DNA of 64,000 nt from Pusillimonas minor. GTDB lineage: Bacteria; Pseudomonadota; Gammaproteobacteria; Burkholderiales; Burkholderiaceae_B. Positions 1 to 9,515 of this stretch are shown piece after piece. Every line of letters begins with the position of its first letter. Positions within the stretch are counted from its first letter, which is position 1. Under the pieces are notes generated by a model that saw only the letters and a program-made list of their open reading frames with translations, had not been told where the DNA came from and searched no databases. Position numbers and translations under genes: made by a program. Location of the stretch: the NCBI RefSeq assembly GCF_014237865.1, contig NZ_JACJUU010000006.1, positions 1-64,000 of the forward strand, in the 5' to 3' direction.

Positions 1-745
1 CACAGATGGCAACTACACCTTCACCCCGGCACAGGACTGGAACGGCACAGTGCCGACGATCACCTATACGGTGAGCGACGGCGAAGGCGGCACCGACACG
101 GCCGATCTGGTCATCACCGTCACCCCGGTCAATGACGCGCCAGTGCCGGTGGGTACGATCCCCGGTCAAGTCAACGAAGATGCCGACACAGGCGTCAGCG
201 TAGACGTGACCGGCGCGTTCAGCGACGTGGACGGCGACACGCTGACCTACAGCGCCACCGGACTGCCCGCCGGGCTGAGCATCGACCCGAATACCGGCGT
301 GATCAGCGGCACGATCGACCCTTCGGCCAGCCAGGATGGGAGCGGCGGCGTGCATAGCGTGACGGTGACCGCCACCGACGCCGAGGGCTTGACGGCCACG
401 CAGACCTTTGATTGGACAGTGAGCAACCCGGCCCCGACTGCCGGCGACGATGCCGCGACCACCGACGAGGACACTCCTGTCAGCGGCAATGTGCTAGGCA
501 ACGACAATGACCCGGACGGCGACAGCCTGAGTGTGACCACCTTTACCGTGGCGGGCGATCCCACCGAGCATACGGCGGGTGCCGGCCCTGTGGTCATCGC
601 GGGCGTGGGCACGATCACGCTCGGCACAGATGGCAACTACACCTTCACCCCGGCACAGGACTGGAACGGCACAGTGCCGACGATCACCTATACGGTGAGC
701 GACGGCGAAGGCGGCACCGACACGGCCGATCTGGTCATCACCGTC
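1..745 (+). repeat. Identical 121-bp direct repeat inside the adhesin gene (1-121 and 625-745)
   Basis: Bases 1-121 recur without a mismatch at 625-745, a period of 624 bp (208 codons). The repeat encodes the end of one cadherin-like module (TPAQDWNGTVPTITYTV and what follows). Identity at the nucleotide level points to recent module duplication or gene conversion. The repeat reaches the left window edge, so its true length and copy number are unknown. Confidence 0.9.
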
Positions 746-3700
746 GATCCGGTCAACGATGACCCAGTTATCGCCGAAGGTAATCAGACCGGCAGCGTAA
801 TCGAGGCGGGCCATCTTGACGACGGCACGGTGGTCCCGGGGTCTCCCAGCGCCACGGGCAGCTTCACCGCAACCGACGTGGATGGCCCCACATTGACATG
901 GAGCGTGGCCGGTACGCCGGACGCCACCTACGGTACGTTCGGCATTGATCCTTCTACGGGTGTTTGGACCTACACGCTCGACAACGATCTGCCGGCGACG
1001 CAGGCGTTGAACGAGGGCGATACGGTCGAACTGACCTATACCGTCCAGGTAAGCGACGGCGCGGGCGGCACGGCGACGCGCGAAGTCAGCATCACCATCA
1101 CCGGCACCAATGATGCACCGGTGGCCATGGCCGATAGCGAGGCAGTGACGGAAGCGGGCGTGTCCGGCGGCGGAAACACTCCCGCGCCGGGCGATGCCAC
1201 CGCCAGCGGCAATGTACTCACCAACGACACCGATGTCGATGCCGGCGAGAAAGCTACGCTGCAGGTCAGCGAAGTGGGTTTTGGCGGCTCGGCGGGCACG
1301 GTCGGTTCGGCGCTGACGGGCGTCTATGGCTCACTGACGCTTAACGCAAATGGCGAGTACACCTACGAGCTCGACAATACGCTATCCGCCACGCAGGCGC
1401 TTAAGCAGGGTGAAATCGTCACTGAAGAGTTCTCCTACACGGTGGTGGACGCCAACGGTGCGACCAGCACCAGCACGCTGACCATCACGGTCACGGGCAC
1501 CAACGACCGGCCAGTTATCACATCGGATGCAGCCGCTGCAGCCGGTGAAGTCACCGAGCAGGGAACTGCCAACCCTGCCGAGTTGACTACGACTGCCGGC
1601 ACGCTGACCGCCTCCGATGTGGATACTGATGCCACGCAGACATGGAGCATTGCGACAACGGACGGCATCTATGGCACGATCGAGATCGATCCGGCCACCG
1701 GACAATGGACCTACACGCTCGACAACTCGCGGGATGCGACACAGGCGCTGAATAACGGCGACACCAGAACGGAAACCTTCACGGCGCGGGTAACCGATGA
1801 GTTCGGCGCGTACAGCGAGCAGGTCATCACGGTCACCGTCAACGGTTCCAACGACGAGGTTACGGGGATCACGCCCAATGCCACTGTGCCCCTGACGGAA
1901 GACGGCAGCGCGGCCGGCACCTTGCAGGATTTTGTTTCCGACGTCGACGACGTCATCGTCGTGACGGGCTTTCAGGTCGATGCAGATGGCGACGGAACGC
2001 CCGAAGACTATGCTCCCGGCGATGTTGTCACTCTCAGGGATAGTGACGGCAACGAGTTGGGATCGCTGACCATAGCGGAAAATGGCGATTACAGCTTCAC
2101 CCCGGTCGATAACTACGCTGGCGAGGTGCCGACCGTCACCTATACGATGAAGGAATCCAACGGCGGCGGAACGGTGACGCAAACGCTCACCTTCGAGATC
2201 ACCAAGGTTTCCGATGCGCCGATCCTTGAAGCGAACAAGACCGTCAACACCACCGAAGACAATTCGGTGGCGCTGGGCCTGACCGCGCCGGCCATCACCG
2301 ACACCGGCACGGGTACGGGCAATGACGACCATTCCGAACGGCTTGGCGAGATCACGCTGACGATCGGCGGTGCGGGCGCGGACGGCGTTATCCTCTCCAC
2401 CGGCAGCACAGTGCTGACACCCGTCGGTGGCACCTTGACCATCGTTCTCACCGATGCGCCGAACTACCACATCGCAAATGTTCCAGCCGTGAACCCGGCC
2501 ACGGGCGTTTATCACCTGACCACCGCCGAATACCAGGCATTGGTGGCCAATCCGCTTGCTGAAAGCGGCGAAAACTTCACCGTCACCGTCAGCGCGACCA
2601 GTTACGAAGTGGACGGCAGCGGCGCGATTATCCCCGGCGTAGACGGTGCGACCAATACTCAAGTCATTGACGTCGATGTGCAGGCCGTGACCGACGGCGC
2701 GACGCTGGCCATCGATACGACTGCGCTGACCTTCGCCGAAGACAATGCCATCGATCTGACCGGCCACCTGACGGCCACGTTGAACGACACGGATGGAAAC
2801 GCGGGCAACGACACGGACGGCAGCGAGACTTATTGGTACACCGTTACGGGTCTGCCTGACGGAACGATCGTCACCATCAATGGCGCCAACACGACCATCA
2901 GTGCGTCCAACCCGACCGCGACCTCGCCGGTGGGCACATCGGCGACCCCGCCGAGCATAAGCATCACCCCGCCCCCCAACTACAGCGGCGACATCAATGA
3001 CGTGACGATCACGCTCCATTCGCGGGACACCGACGACGATTCGAGCGGCGCCATCGACACGATCACCAGCTCGGTCACGCTGGACCTGCACGTCAGCCCG
3101 GTGGCGGGCGACGTAACGGCCGGCAGCGTGACCACGGCGGAAGACACGGCGGTCGCCTTCCTTGCTGGCGTGGCTGTTACCGACACGGGTACGGCTACGG
3201 GCAGCGAAGTAATCGATTCGGTGTCGTTCACGGTGCCGACGGACTGGACGGTCACAGCACCGACCGGCATGACCGGGTGGAGCAATACGGGATCCGGCAG
3301 CACCTACACGATCACCTTCGACAGCGCACTGACCGAAGCCCAGCGTGAAGCCATCCTCGACGCCTTCACCATTACGCCGCCGGCGCACAGCAGCGCGGAC
3401 GAGACAATCACGCTGTCGATCACGACCACCGACACCAATACGGTGAATGGTGCGCCCGTCAGCGACACCAAGACAGAGGATCGCGACGTGACGATCACCG
3501 TCACCCCGGTGGCCGAAACGACGGATACCGACAGCGACGGCGAAAACGGCAACGACGTGACGATGATCGACGATCACGCCTATACCGTGCCCGGTAAGGA
3601 AGACACCTGGTTCGCCTTGGGCGAGAACTATACGGACGCCTCCAACACCGGCGGTGGTCATGACCTGATGACGGGTTGGTCCAATGAAGACACGGACGAG

Positions 3701-6700
3701 TTCGTCTACGCCGTGCTCACGGCGACGCTGGAATCCGATAGTGCCGGCGCTGACGCGGGCGACACGGTCTTCGGCACGCAGTTCCGCTATTCGACGGATA
3801 ACGGCAGCACCTGGGTGACGCAGACCTATGCTGGCGAACCCATCTGGGTGCCGCAGCAGTATCTCGACACACTGCAAGTGATGCTGCCCCCCGATGTTTC
3901 GGGCACGCTGACTATCAAGGTGCAAACCGGGACGGTGGATTACGACGACGATAGTGAGGTCACGGGAATTCCCCTCGACCCGCCCACTGTCAGCGGTCCG
4001 GGAGTGAACGTCGCCGTCAGCGGTGAAGCCATGCTGTCGCTGATCAAGTTCGATCCGGTCGCCGACGCGGTGACGATGGCGCTCAATGGCCGGGCCTCGG
4101 GTCTGGAGGATACGGACATTCCGCTGGCGATCAGGACCACCAGCTCCGACGCCTCGGAGACGTTCAACGTGACCATCTCGGGCATTCCCGTGGGTGCGAC
4201 GATCACCTATGGCACGGGTGCGGGTACTTTGACCTTTACGGCGACCGAGGGCAACACCAGCTTCGAGATCTCGAATTTCAGTAACGACGCCCCGATAATG
4301 TTCACCCCGCCGCTTCATAGCAGCGGAGATTTCCCATTGACGGTCAGCGCGGTGTCGGTCGATGGCACCGATACCTCGGATCCCGTGTCTCGAACGATCA
4401 ATGTGTCCGTGATCGGCGTTGCCGATGTCCCCGAAGTGAAGGTGGTTTCCGACTACAGCACGACCGAGGCCGCGCTGGATGGCGCCGGCAATCATAGTGT
4501 GACGCTGTCCAACCTCGTGAGCGGCATTGCGTCTCCCGATGCGGACGGTTCGGAAACCGCCACCTTGCGCATCACCGGGCTGCAGGAAGGGTTCTCCGTC
4601 TCCGGCGCGACCATGGTCGTATCGGGAAGCGGCGCCGAACGCGTCTGGATGGTGGCGGCCGACAAGCTGGGGGACGTTTCCATCGTCGTACCGGAAAACT
4701 ACAGCGGTACGGTGAATTTCCAGGTGGCGGGCGTCACCACCGAGAGGGACGGCCACTCGTACACTGAAAACGAGCTGACCCCCGTGAGCTTCACGGTCAC
4801 GCCCTCGCCCGAAGCGACGATCACCGACAGCGCCACGCTGGCGGAGGATGTGATCACGCTGCTTAACCTGGCTATCGTGCCGCAGAACGGCGATACCGAT
4901 GAGACGCTGGGCCAGCTCTATATCCCGACCGATTACGCCACCGGCGCGGATTACACGCTGTACCTCAATGGCGTGGCGCTGGAATCGGCGGGTGTTGGCC
5001 CTACTTCCATCAGCGGCGTGGCTGGCTTGCCGGACGGCGGCTACTATGTCATCCCGGCCGGTCAGGTCGGGCAACTGGGCGCAATGGGCGCCTCCGATCT
5101 GGACGGCAGCCTGGGTTCGCTTGATTTCTACTATGAAGTCATCGACGCGTCCAGCGACGGCACGCTGACTCCCGTGACCGAAATCAAGCAGGGGACGCTG
5201 GGTCTGGATGCCACGCCGGTGACGGATACGGTGGACGCTTCGATCACCGGCATCGTCATGGGCACCGCCACGGGCACGACAGAGGACGCCAGCACCGGCG
5301 ATGATGCCGCACCCGATACTGCCACCGTGACCGAAGGCGGGGCGTTCACCGTCAACCTGCACGTAAGTTCGGACGACACGGACGGCAGCGAACATCTGAT
5401 CCGCGTGCTGATCGAAGGCGTGCCCGATGGCGTGACCGTGACCGGCGCATCGCAGGTGGGCGCGGGAAGCTGGCTGCTGGTCTATGACGGAACGAATGCG
5501 CAATCCATCGGCGCGGACGGCCTCGATGTACCGGTGGAGTTCATCGTCGGCCAGGGCACAATCAACGGCATGTCGACCATCACAATGACGGTGCAGGCGC
5601 AGGACCGGGGCGATTCCGCAACGCCCGCGCCGAGCATCGAAGAGGATTCGGTCAGTTGGAACCTGAATCTCGATCTGGGCGACGGCGACCCGTATACGCC
5701 GCCGGTCATCGACGAGTGGAGCTACAACGGCGCGGAAGGCACGGAGGACACGGCCTTCAGGCTGGCCGACATGATGAATGCCGAGGTTTCCACCAGCGAC
5801 GACGGCCAAGCCTACAGTTACACCGTCACCATCACCGATCTGCCGGCGGGCACCACGGTCGAGGGCATGACGCTGACCACCATTGACGGGGTCCACACCT
5901 GGACCGCCACGGTGACGGTGCCAGCGGGCGGCAACAGCCAGACGGCACTTGATGGGCTGCTGGCCGGCATCAGCATCACCCCGCCGGAGAACGGCAACGA
6001 CAACAATGCCGCCTTTGGCTTTGACGCCAGGCTCACCGCGTCGGTCATGGGCGGCGCCAGCGTGGAGGCGGACGCCGCCGCCGCCATGCCGGTGGTTCCG
6101 GTGACGGACCCGGCCGCCATCACGGTAACAACGAACGACGTGGACGAGGGCACGGACAGCGTGACCGCGTCCATCGACGTTGGGACCTCGGTGGACGGCA
6201 TCCACGGCCAGATCGTGGGCGGCCTGCTCTACGTGCAGGTCATGACCGCCAACAATGACGGCGGCACGGTGACGGACGCCAGCGGCGATCCGCTTGCGCT
6301 CACCGCCGTCAGCGGCGTTGACGGCGTGCCTGACGGCGATTACTACGTCATCGATGTCGGCGCCGCGGGCGGTTCGACCGAACTTAGCTATACGGCGGCG
6401 GACAGCACCCTCGAACCGGGTTCCGTGACCTTCACCGCTTACGCGCAGACGCAGGAGACCGGTGCGGGCAACGTGGCGTCGGCCAGCGCTTCGGAAACCG
6501 CCCAGGTCGTCCTCGCCAATAATGGCGTCACGGTGGACAGTAACCCCGTGACAGGCAGCGAGGCGGCCACGTCCCACAAGAGCAATGCCATCGAGCTGAG
6601 CGGCTTGTCGGTGGCGCTGAACGACAATAACGGTTCAGAGTCGATCCATTCCATTCTGCTGTCGGGCGTCCCGGTGGGTTTCCTGCTCTATGTCGGCGAC

Positions 6701-8068
6701 AACGCAGGTAACGCGACCGAGGCCAGCCAAGCCTCCAATGCGGGCGGGGACGGCAACACCAACACCTGGGTTCTGTCGGCCGACGGCACGATACCGGCCT
6801 ATGTGGCGATCCTGCCGGCCGCCCACTGGAGCGGCACGCTGGACGATCTGGCGCTGATAGTCGAATCGGGCGAGACCAGCCTGCCCGCGACCCTAGTCGA
6901 GACCGTCCCGCTGAATCCGGTGACGGTCGAAGCCGCCGCCGATGGCGTGAGCATCGAGCCAACCTTGTCCTTCGGCACGGAAGGCCAGATCATCGCCCTG
7001 AACCTGAACGCGTCGATGGCCGACTCACAGCCGGCAATTGCGGCAGTGACGGACGAAAGCACAGAAACCGCGACGCTGCAGATTACCGGCCTGGGCGAGC
7101 ATGCGGCCTTGTACGTGGGCGACACCCTCGTCACTTCCGGAGTCAGCTATGATGCGGCGACCGATACGTACACCATAACCGGCCTGTCGCAGAGCGATCT
7201 GGACGGTCTGGGCTTCGTGCAGGCGGCGTCGGCGCTGACCGATCAGGATGGAGCGAGCGGAACGCAGGTAAAAGTGACGGCGTGGACGGTGGAAAGCGCC
7301 AATGGCGCGGAATCCGCCCGTAAAACCGACACCATCACGCTGAACGTGTCGAGCCAGCTTGCCACAACCGGCGACGATACGCTGATCTGGACAGGCTCTG
7401 CCATCAACGGCAGGGCGGGCACTGACACGGTGCAGCTGCGCTATGGCGAAGATCTCACCGGCGCTGACTTGGCTTCGCGTTTGAGCAATATCGAGATCAT
7501 CGACATGGGCATTGGCGGCGTCAACCAGATCACGGGTCTTACCCCTGACCAGCTCAAGGCCATCGCCGGCACGGGATCCAGCTTGACGATAAGTGGTACA
7601 GCCGACGACTCCCTGAGTCTTTCTGGCGAGTGGGTCGATAACGGCGACGGTACTTATACGGGAACGCGAGACGACGGATCGGCAGTCACCTTGACGGTTA
7701 CCGGCGATGTGGGTGTCGACACCGGCGCGGTCGCGGCGTCCGCGGAAACCTTCTCCGCGCCTTTCACTCTCCCGCAGGGCGATGGCGACGATCTTGGCGA
7801 TGTTGCTGCTGCAAGCATGGCTGCCTTCATGTTCGAGCAGCCGGACACCCCGCCCTCGTTCGAAGGCCTGCTGGCCGACACCGAGGAACCGGGCGAATCC
7901 GTTTCGGATTGGCTGCCTGAAGAAACGGATGCCGAAACGCCAGCCATATCCGGTCCGGCCGATGGCCCGGGTGACAGTTTGACGGCGGAACCGTATGCCT
8001 ACGTGAATGATCCGCTGAGTCAGTACGAGTTGGAGCAAGGTCTGCATGACGCGCATGTACTGGCTTGA
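2..8068 (+). CDS. Giant VCBS/cadherin-like repeat adhesin, C-terminal part (5' end outside window)
   Basis: The frame is open from base 2, so the first in-frame GTG (base 50) is internal and the gene starts left of the window. About 2,690 residues are visible. They form serial beta-sandwich repeats with cadherin/Ig-like signatures (NDAPV and NDRPVI linkers, YTLDN strands, VSDGEGGT) of the VCBS/bacterial-cadherin type. The last ~300 residues change character: a short hemolysin-like patch (TGDDTLIW, GRAGTDTV) and then an acidic, Pro/Glu-rich tail. No long run of RTX nonapeptides is visible. Very large, Asp/Thr/Gly-rich, Cys-poor proteins next to a type I exporter are typically LapA/BapA-like biofilm adhesins exported via a C-terminal signal. 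The downstream tolC-lapB-lapC-like genes overlap this gene, which supports that role. The ligand is unknown. Confidence 0.85.
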   Translation, partial: TDGNYTFTPAQDWNGTVPTITYTVSDGEGGTDTADLVITVTPVNDAPVPVGTIPGQVNEDADTGVSVDVTGAFSDVDGDTLTYSATGLPAGLSIDPNTGVISGTIDPSASQDGSGGVHSVTVTATDAEGLTATQTFDWTVSNPAPTAGDDAATTDEDTPVSGNVLGNDNDPDGDSLSVTTFTVAGDPTEHTAGAGPVVIAGVGTITLGTDGNYTFTPAQDWNGTVPTITYTVSDGEGGTDTADLVITVDPVNDDPVIAEGNQTGSVIEAGHLDDGTVVPGSPSATGSFTATDVDGPTLTWSVAGTPDATYGTFGIDPSTGVWTYTLDNDLPATQALNEGDTVELTYTVQVSDGAGGTATREVSITITGTNDAPVAMADSEAVTEAGVSGGGNTPAPGDATASGNVLTNDTDVDAGEKATLQVSEVGFGGSAGTVGSALTGVYGSLTLNANGEYTYELDNTLSATQALKQGEIVTEEFSYTVVDANGATSTSTLTITVTGTNDRPVITSDAAAAAGEVTEQGTANPAELTTTAGTLTASDVDTDATQTWSIATTDGIYGTIEIDPATGQWTYTLDNSRDATQALNNGDTRTETFTARVTDEFGAYSEQVITVTVNGSNDEVTGITPNATVPLTEDGSAAGTLQDFVSDVDDVIVVTGFQVDADGDGTPEDYAPGDVVTLRDSDGNELGSLTIAENGDYSFTPVDNYAGEVPTVTYTMKESNGGGTVTQTLTFEITKVSDAPILEANKTVNTTEDNSVALGLTAPAITDTGTGTGNDDHSERLGEITLTIGGAGADGVILSTGSTVLTPVGGTLTIVLTDAPNYHIANVPAVNPATGVYHLTTAEYQALVANPLAESGENFTVTVSATSYEVDGSGAIIPGVDGATNTQVIDVDVQAVTDGATLAIDTTALTFAEDNAIDLTGHLTATLNDTDGNAGNDTDGSETYWYTVTGLPDGTIVTINGANTTISASNPTATSPVGTSATPPSISITPPPNYSGDINDVTITLHSRDTDDDSSGAIDTITSSVTLDLHVSPVAGDVTAGSVTTAEDTAVAFLAGVAVTDTGTATGSEVIDSVSFTVPTDWTVTAPTGMTGWSNTGSGSTYTITFDSALTEAQREAILDAFTITPPAHSSADETITLSITTTDTNTVNGAPVSDTKTEDRDVTITVTPVAETTDTDSDGENGNDVTMIDDHAYTVPGKEDTWFALGENYTDASNTGGGHDLMTGWSNEDTDEFVYAVLTATLESDSAGADAGDTVFGTQFRYSTDNGSTWVTQTYAGEPIWVPQQYLDTLQVMLPPDVSGTLTIKVQTGTVDYDDDSEVTGIPLDPPTVSGPGVNVAVSGEAMLSLIKFDPVADAVTMALNGRASGLEDTDIPLAIRTTSSDASETFNVTISGIPVGATITYGTGAGTLTFTATEGNTSFEISNFSNDAPIMFTPPLHSSGDFPLTVSAVSVDGTDTSDPVSRTINVSVIGVADVPEVKVVSDYSTTEAALDGAGNHSVTLSNLVSGIASPDADGSETATLRITGLQEGFSVSGATMVVSGSGAERVWMVAADKLGDVSIVVPENYSGTVNFQVAGVTTERDGHSYTENELTPVSFTVTPSPEATITDSATLAEDVITLLNLAIVPQNGDTDETLGQLYIPTDYATGADYTLYLNGVALESAGVGPTSISGVAGLPDGGYYVIPAGQVGQLGAMGASDLDGSLGSLDFYYEVIDASSDGTLTPVTEIKQGTLGLDATPVTDTVDASITGIVMGTATGTTEDASTGDDAAPDTATVTEGGAFTVNLHVSSDDTDGSEHLIRVLIEGVPDGVTVTGASQVGAGSWLLVYDGTNAQSIGADGLDVPVEFIVGQGTINGMSTITMTVQAQDRGDSATPAPSIEEDSVSWNLNLDLGDGDPYTPPVIDEWSYNGAEGTEDTAFRLADMMNAEVSTSDDGQAYSYTVTITDLPAGTTVEGMTLTTIDGVHTWTATVTVPAGGNSQTALDGLLAGISITPPENGNDNNAAFGFDARLTASVMGGASVEADAAAAMPVVPVTDPAAITVTTNDVDEGTDSVTASIDVGTSVDGIHGQIVGGLLYVQVMTANNDGGTVTDASGDPLALTAVSGVDGVPDGDYYVIDVGAAGGSTELSYTAADSTLEPGSVTFTAYAQTQETGAGNVASASASETAQVVLANNGVTVDSNPVTGSEAATSHKSNAIELSGLSVALNDNNGSESIHSILLSGVPVGFLLYVGDNAGNATEASQASNAGGDGNTNTWVLSADGTIPAYVAILPAAHWSGTLDDLALIVESGETSLPATLVETVPLNPVTVEAAADGVSIEPTLSFGTEGQIIALNLNASMADSQPAIAAVTDESTETATLQITGLGEHAALYVGDTLVTSGVSYDAATDTYTITGLSQSDLDGLGFVQAASALTDQDGASGTQVKVTAWTVESANGAESARKTDTITLNVSSQLATTGDDTLIWTGSAINGRAGTDTVQLRYGEDLTGADLASRLSNIEIIDMGIGGVNQITGLTPDQLKAIAGTGSSLTISGTADDSLSLSGEWVDNGDGTYTGTRDDGSAVTLTVTGDVGVDTGAVAASAETFSAPFTLPQGDGDDLGDVAAASMAAFMFEQPDTPPSFEGLLADTEEPGESVSDWLPEETDAETPAISGPADGPGDSLTAEPYAYVNDPLSQYELEQGLHDAHVLA

Positions 8069-9515
8069 TCCGGAGAGGGGGGGCGGGCCCCGCCACCGCC
8101 GGCTGACTCGTGCGCGTGTGTGCCTGCTCGCGCTTGCCCTGTCGAGCGCCAGCGGCACCGCCGCTCAGATCCATGACCTCGCTGTCCGCCAGGCCGAAAG
8201 GCCGGCGGCGCGTTCTCCCGTGTCGGACGAACGCTCCGTCGACATGCAGGCGGCGATTGACCAGGCGTTGAGCTGGCATCCGCTGGTGCGCGGCGCCCGC
8301 AGCCAGGTGCTGCAGGCGAACGAAGGCGTCGATGCCGCTCGCTCGGGCTACTATCCCCGCATCAGCGGCGGCGTAAATACGCGGTCCAGCAATTCACCGA
8401 TTACGGGCTACGACAGCCGCCACATCCAGCGGGCCGAGATCTCGGCCTCGCAGATGCTGTACGACTTCGGGAAGGTTTCCAGCCGGGTCGACCAAGCCCG
8501 CAGCGCCTCGGAAGTGGCGCGGGCGCGCGTTCTGTTGTCAGTAGACGAAGTGGTGCGCAACACCGCGTATGCTTGGATCGAGGTGCGGCGCCAGGAGGCG
8601 TTGGCCGTGGCCGCGCAAGAGCTGGTAGATGCGGTCGAAGACGTCGCCCGGCTTGCCGCCGAGCGGGAAGAGAAGGGCGCCAGTACGCGGTCTGACACTG
8701 TGCAGGCGCGCGCCCGCGTGGACTCGGCTCAGATTGAGCTGCTGTCGGCGCGCGCGCAGACGCAGCGCTGGCGCACCACGCTGATGCACTGGATGGGCGC
8801 TTCAGGCCTGCCCGAGGCCGCCGGAGACGTGCCCGCCGCGCTGGAAGGAGCCTGCACCGAGCCGGCCGCCGCCTCAGCAGTCGGCGGCTCCGCGGGGCAG
8901 GACGCCTCTGCGATAAGGGTCGCCCTGGCGCAACTTGAGGTGGCGCGAGCCGGCGCCGAGGTCGCGCGCACCCAGCAGTTGCCCACGCTTTCCCTGGAGG
9001 CCTCCACCGGAAGGGGATTGAACGCGCATTCGCGCGCCATCGGCGAGCGTTCCATCGACACCACCGTAATGCTGAATTTGTCCATGCCTCTGTACGAGGG
9101 CGGGCGCCTGCAGGCCGACCGCAGGGCGGCTGAGCACGCGGTGAATGCGGCTCGCGCCGCATTGGACGAGGCGCGTCTGAGCGTGGAGCAAGGCGGCGAA
9201 GATGCCGCACTGGAGTGGCGCAAATTTGCGTCGCGACGCCCGGTGCAGCAAGCGCGTGAAGAAAGCATGCGTCTGACGCGCGCCCTGTATCGCGATCAGT
9301 ACCTGCAGCTCGGAACGCGTTCCTTGCTGGATCTTCTCAATGCCGAGCAAGAATACTACGGCGCAAGGCGTGACCAGATCGACACGGCTCACGAGATGGC
9401 CCGCCTGGGCATCGACTGCTTGTTTTATGCGGGACGCCTGCGTACGGTTTTCTCAGTGCAATCCGACCCGGGCGCCGTCGCGGCGACGGAGGCGTACGTG
9501 CGAGAAATGCAATGA
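8046..9515 (+). CDS. TolC-family outer membrane channel of the type I secretion system
   Basis: The 489-residue protein has a hydrophobic signal segment at about residues 22-40 (LLALALSSASGTAAQ). Two outer-membrane-efflux repeats follow, rich in Ala/Arg/Glu coiled-coil sequence (roughly 70-270 and 280-470), as in TolC/LapE. It should form the trimeric beta-barrel and periplasmic tunnel through which the adhesin leaves the cell. The start overlaps the adhesin's 3' end by 23 bp in another frame, and the stop overlaps the exporter's ATG, so the genes look translationally coupled. A second ATG nine bases downstream is an alternative start. Confidence 0.9.
   Translation: MTRMYWLDPERGGGPRHRRLTRARVCLLALALSSASGTAAQIHDLAVRQAERPAARSPVSDERSVDMQAAIDQALSWHPLVRGARSQVLQANEGVDAARSGYYPRISGGVNTRSSNSPITGYDSRHIQRAEISASQMLYDFGKVSSRVDQARSASEVARARVLLSVDEVVRNTAYAWIEVRRQEALAVAAQELVDAVEDVARLAAEREEKGASTRSDTVQARARVDSAQIELLSARAQTQRWRTTLMHWMGASGLPEAAGDVPAALEGACTEPAAASAVGGSAGQDASAIRVALAQLEVARAGAEVARTQQLPTLSLEASTGRGLNAHSRAIGERSIDTTVMLNLSMPLYEGGRLQADRRAAEHAVNAARAALDEARLSVEQGGEDAALEWRKFASRRPVQQAREESMRLTRALYRDQYLQLGTRSLLDLLNAEQEYYGARRDQIDTAHEMARLGIDCLFYAGRLRTVFSVQSDPGAVAATEAYVREMQ

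Noticed and set aside
1382-6577. A 1,731-residue open frame antisense to the adhesin gene
   Set aside because: It mirrors the GC-rich, repetitive codon pattern of the adhesin, is Arg/His-rich and resembles no protein family.
7025-8158. Antisense frame under the adhesin 3' end and tolC start
   Set aside because: Arg/Gly/Ala-rich shadow without motifs or ribosome site.
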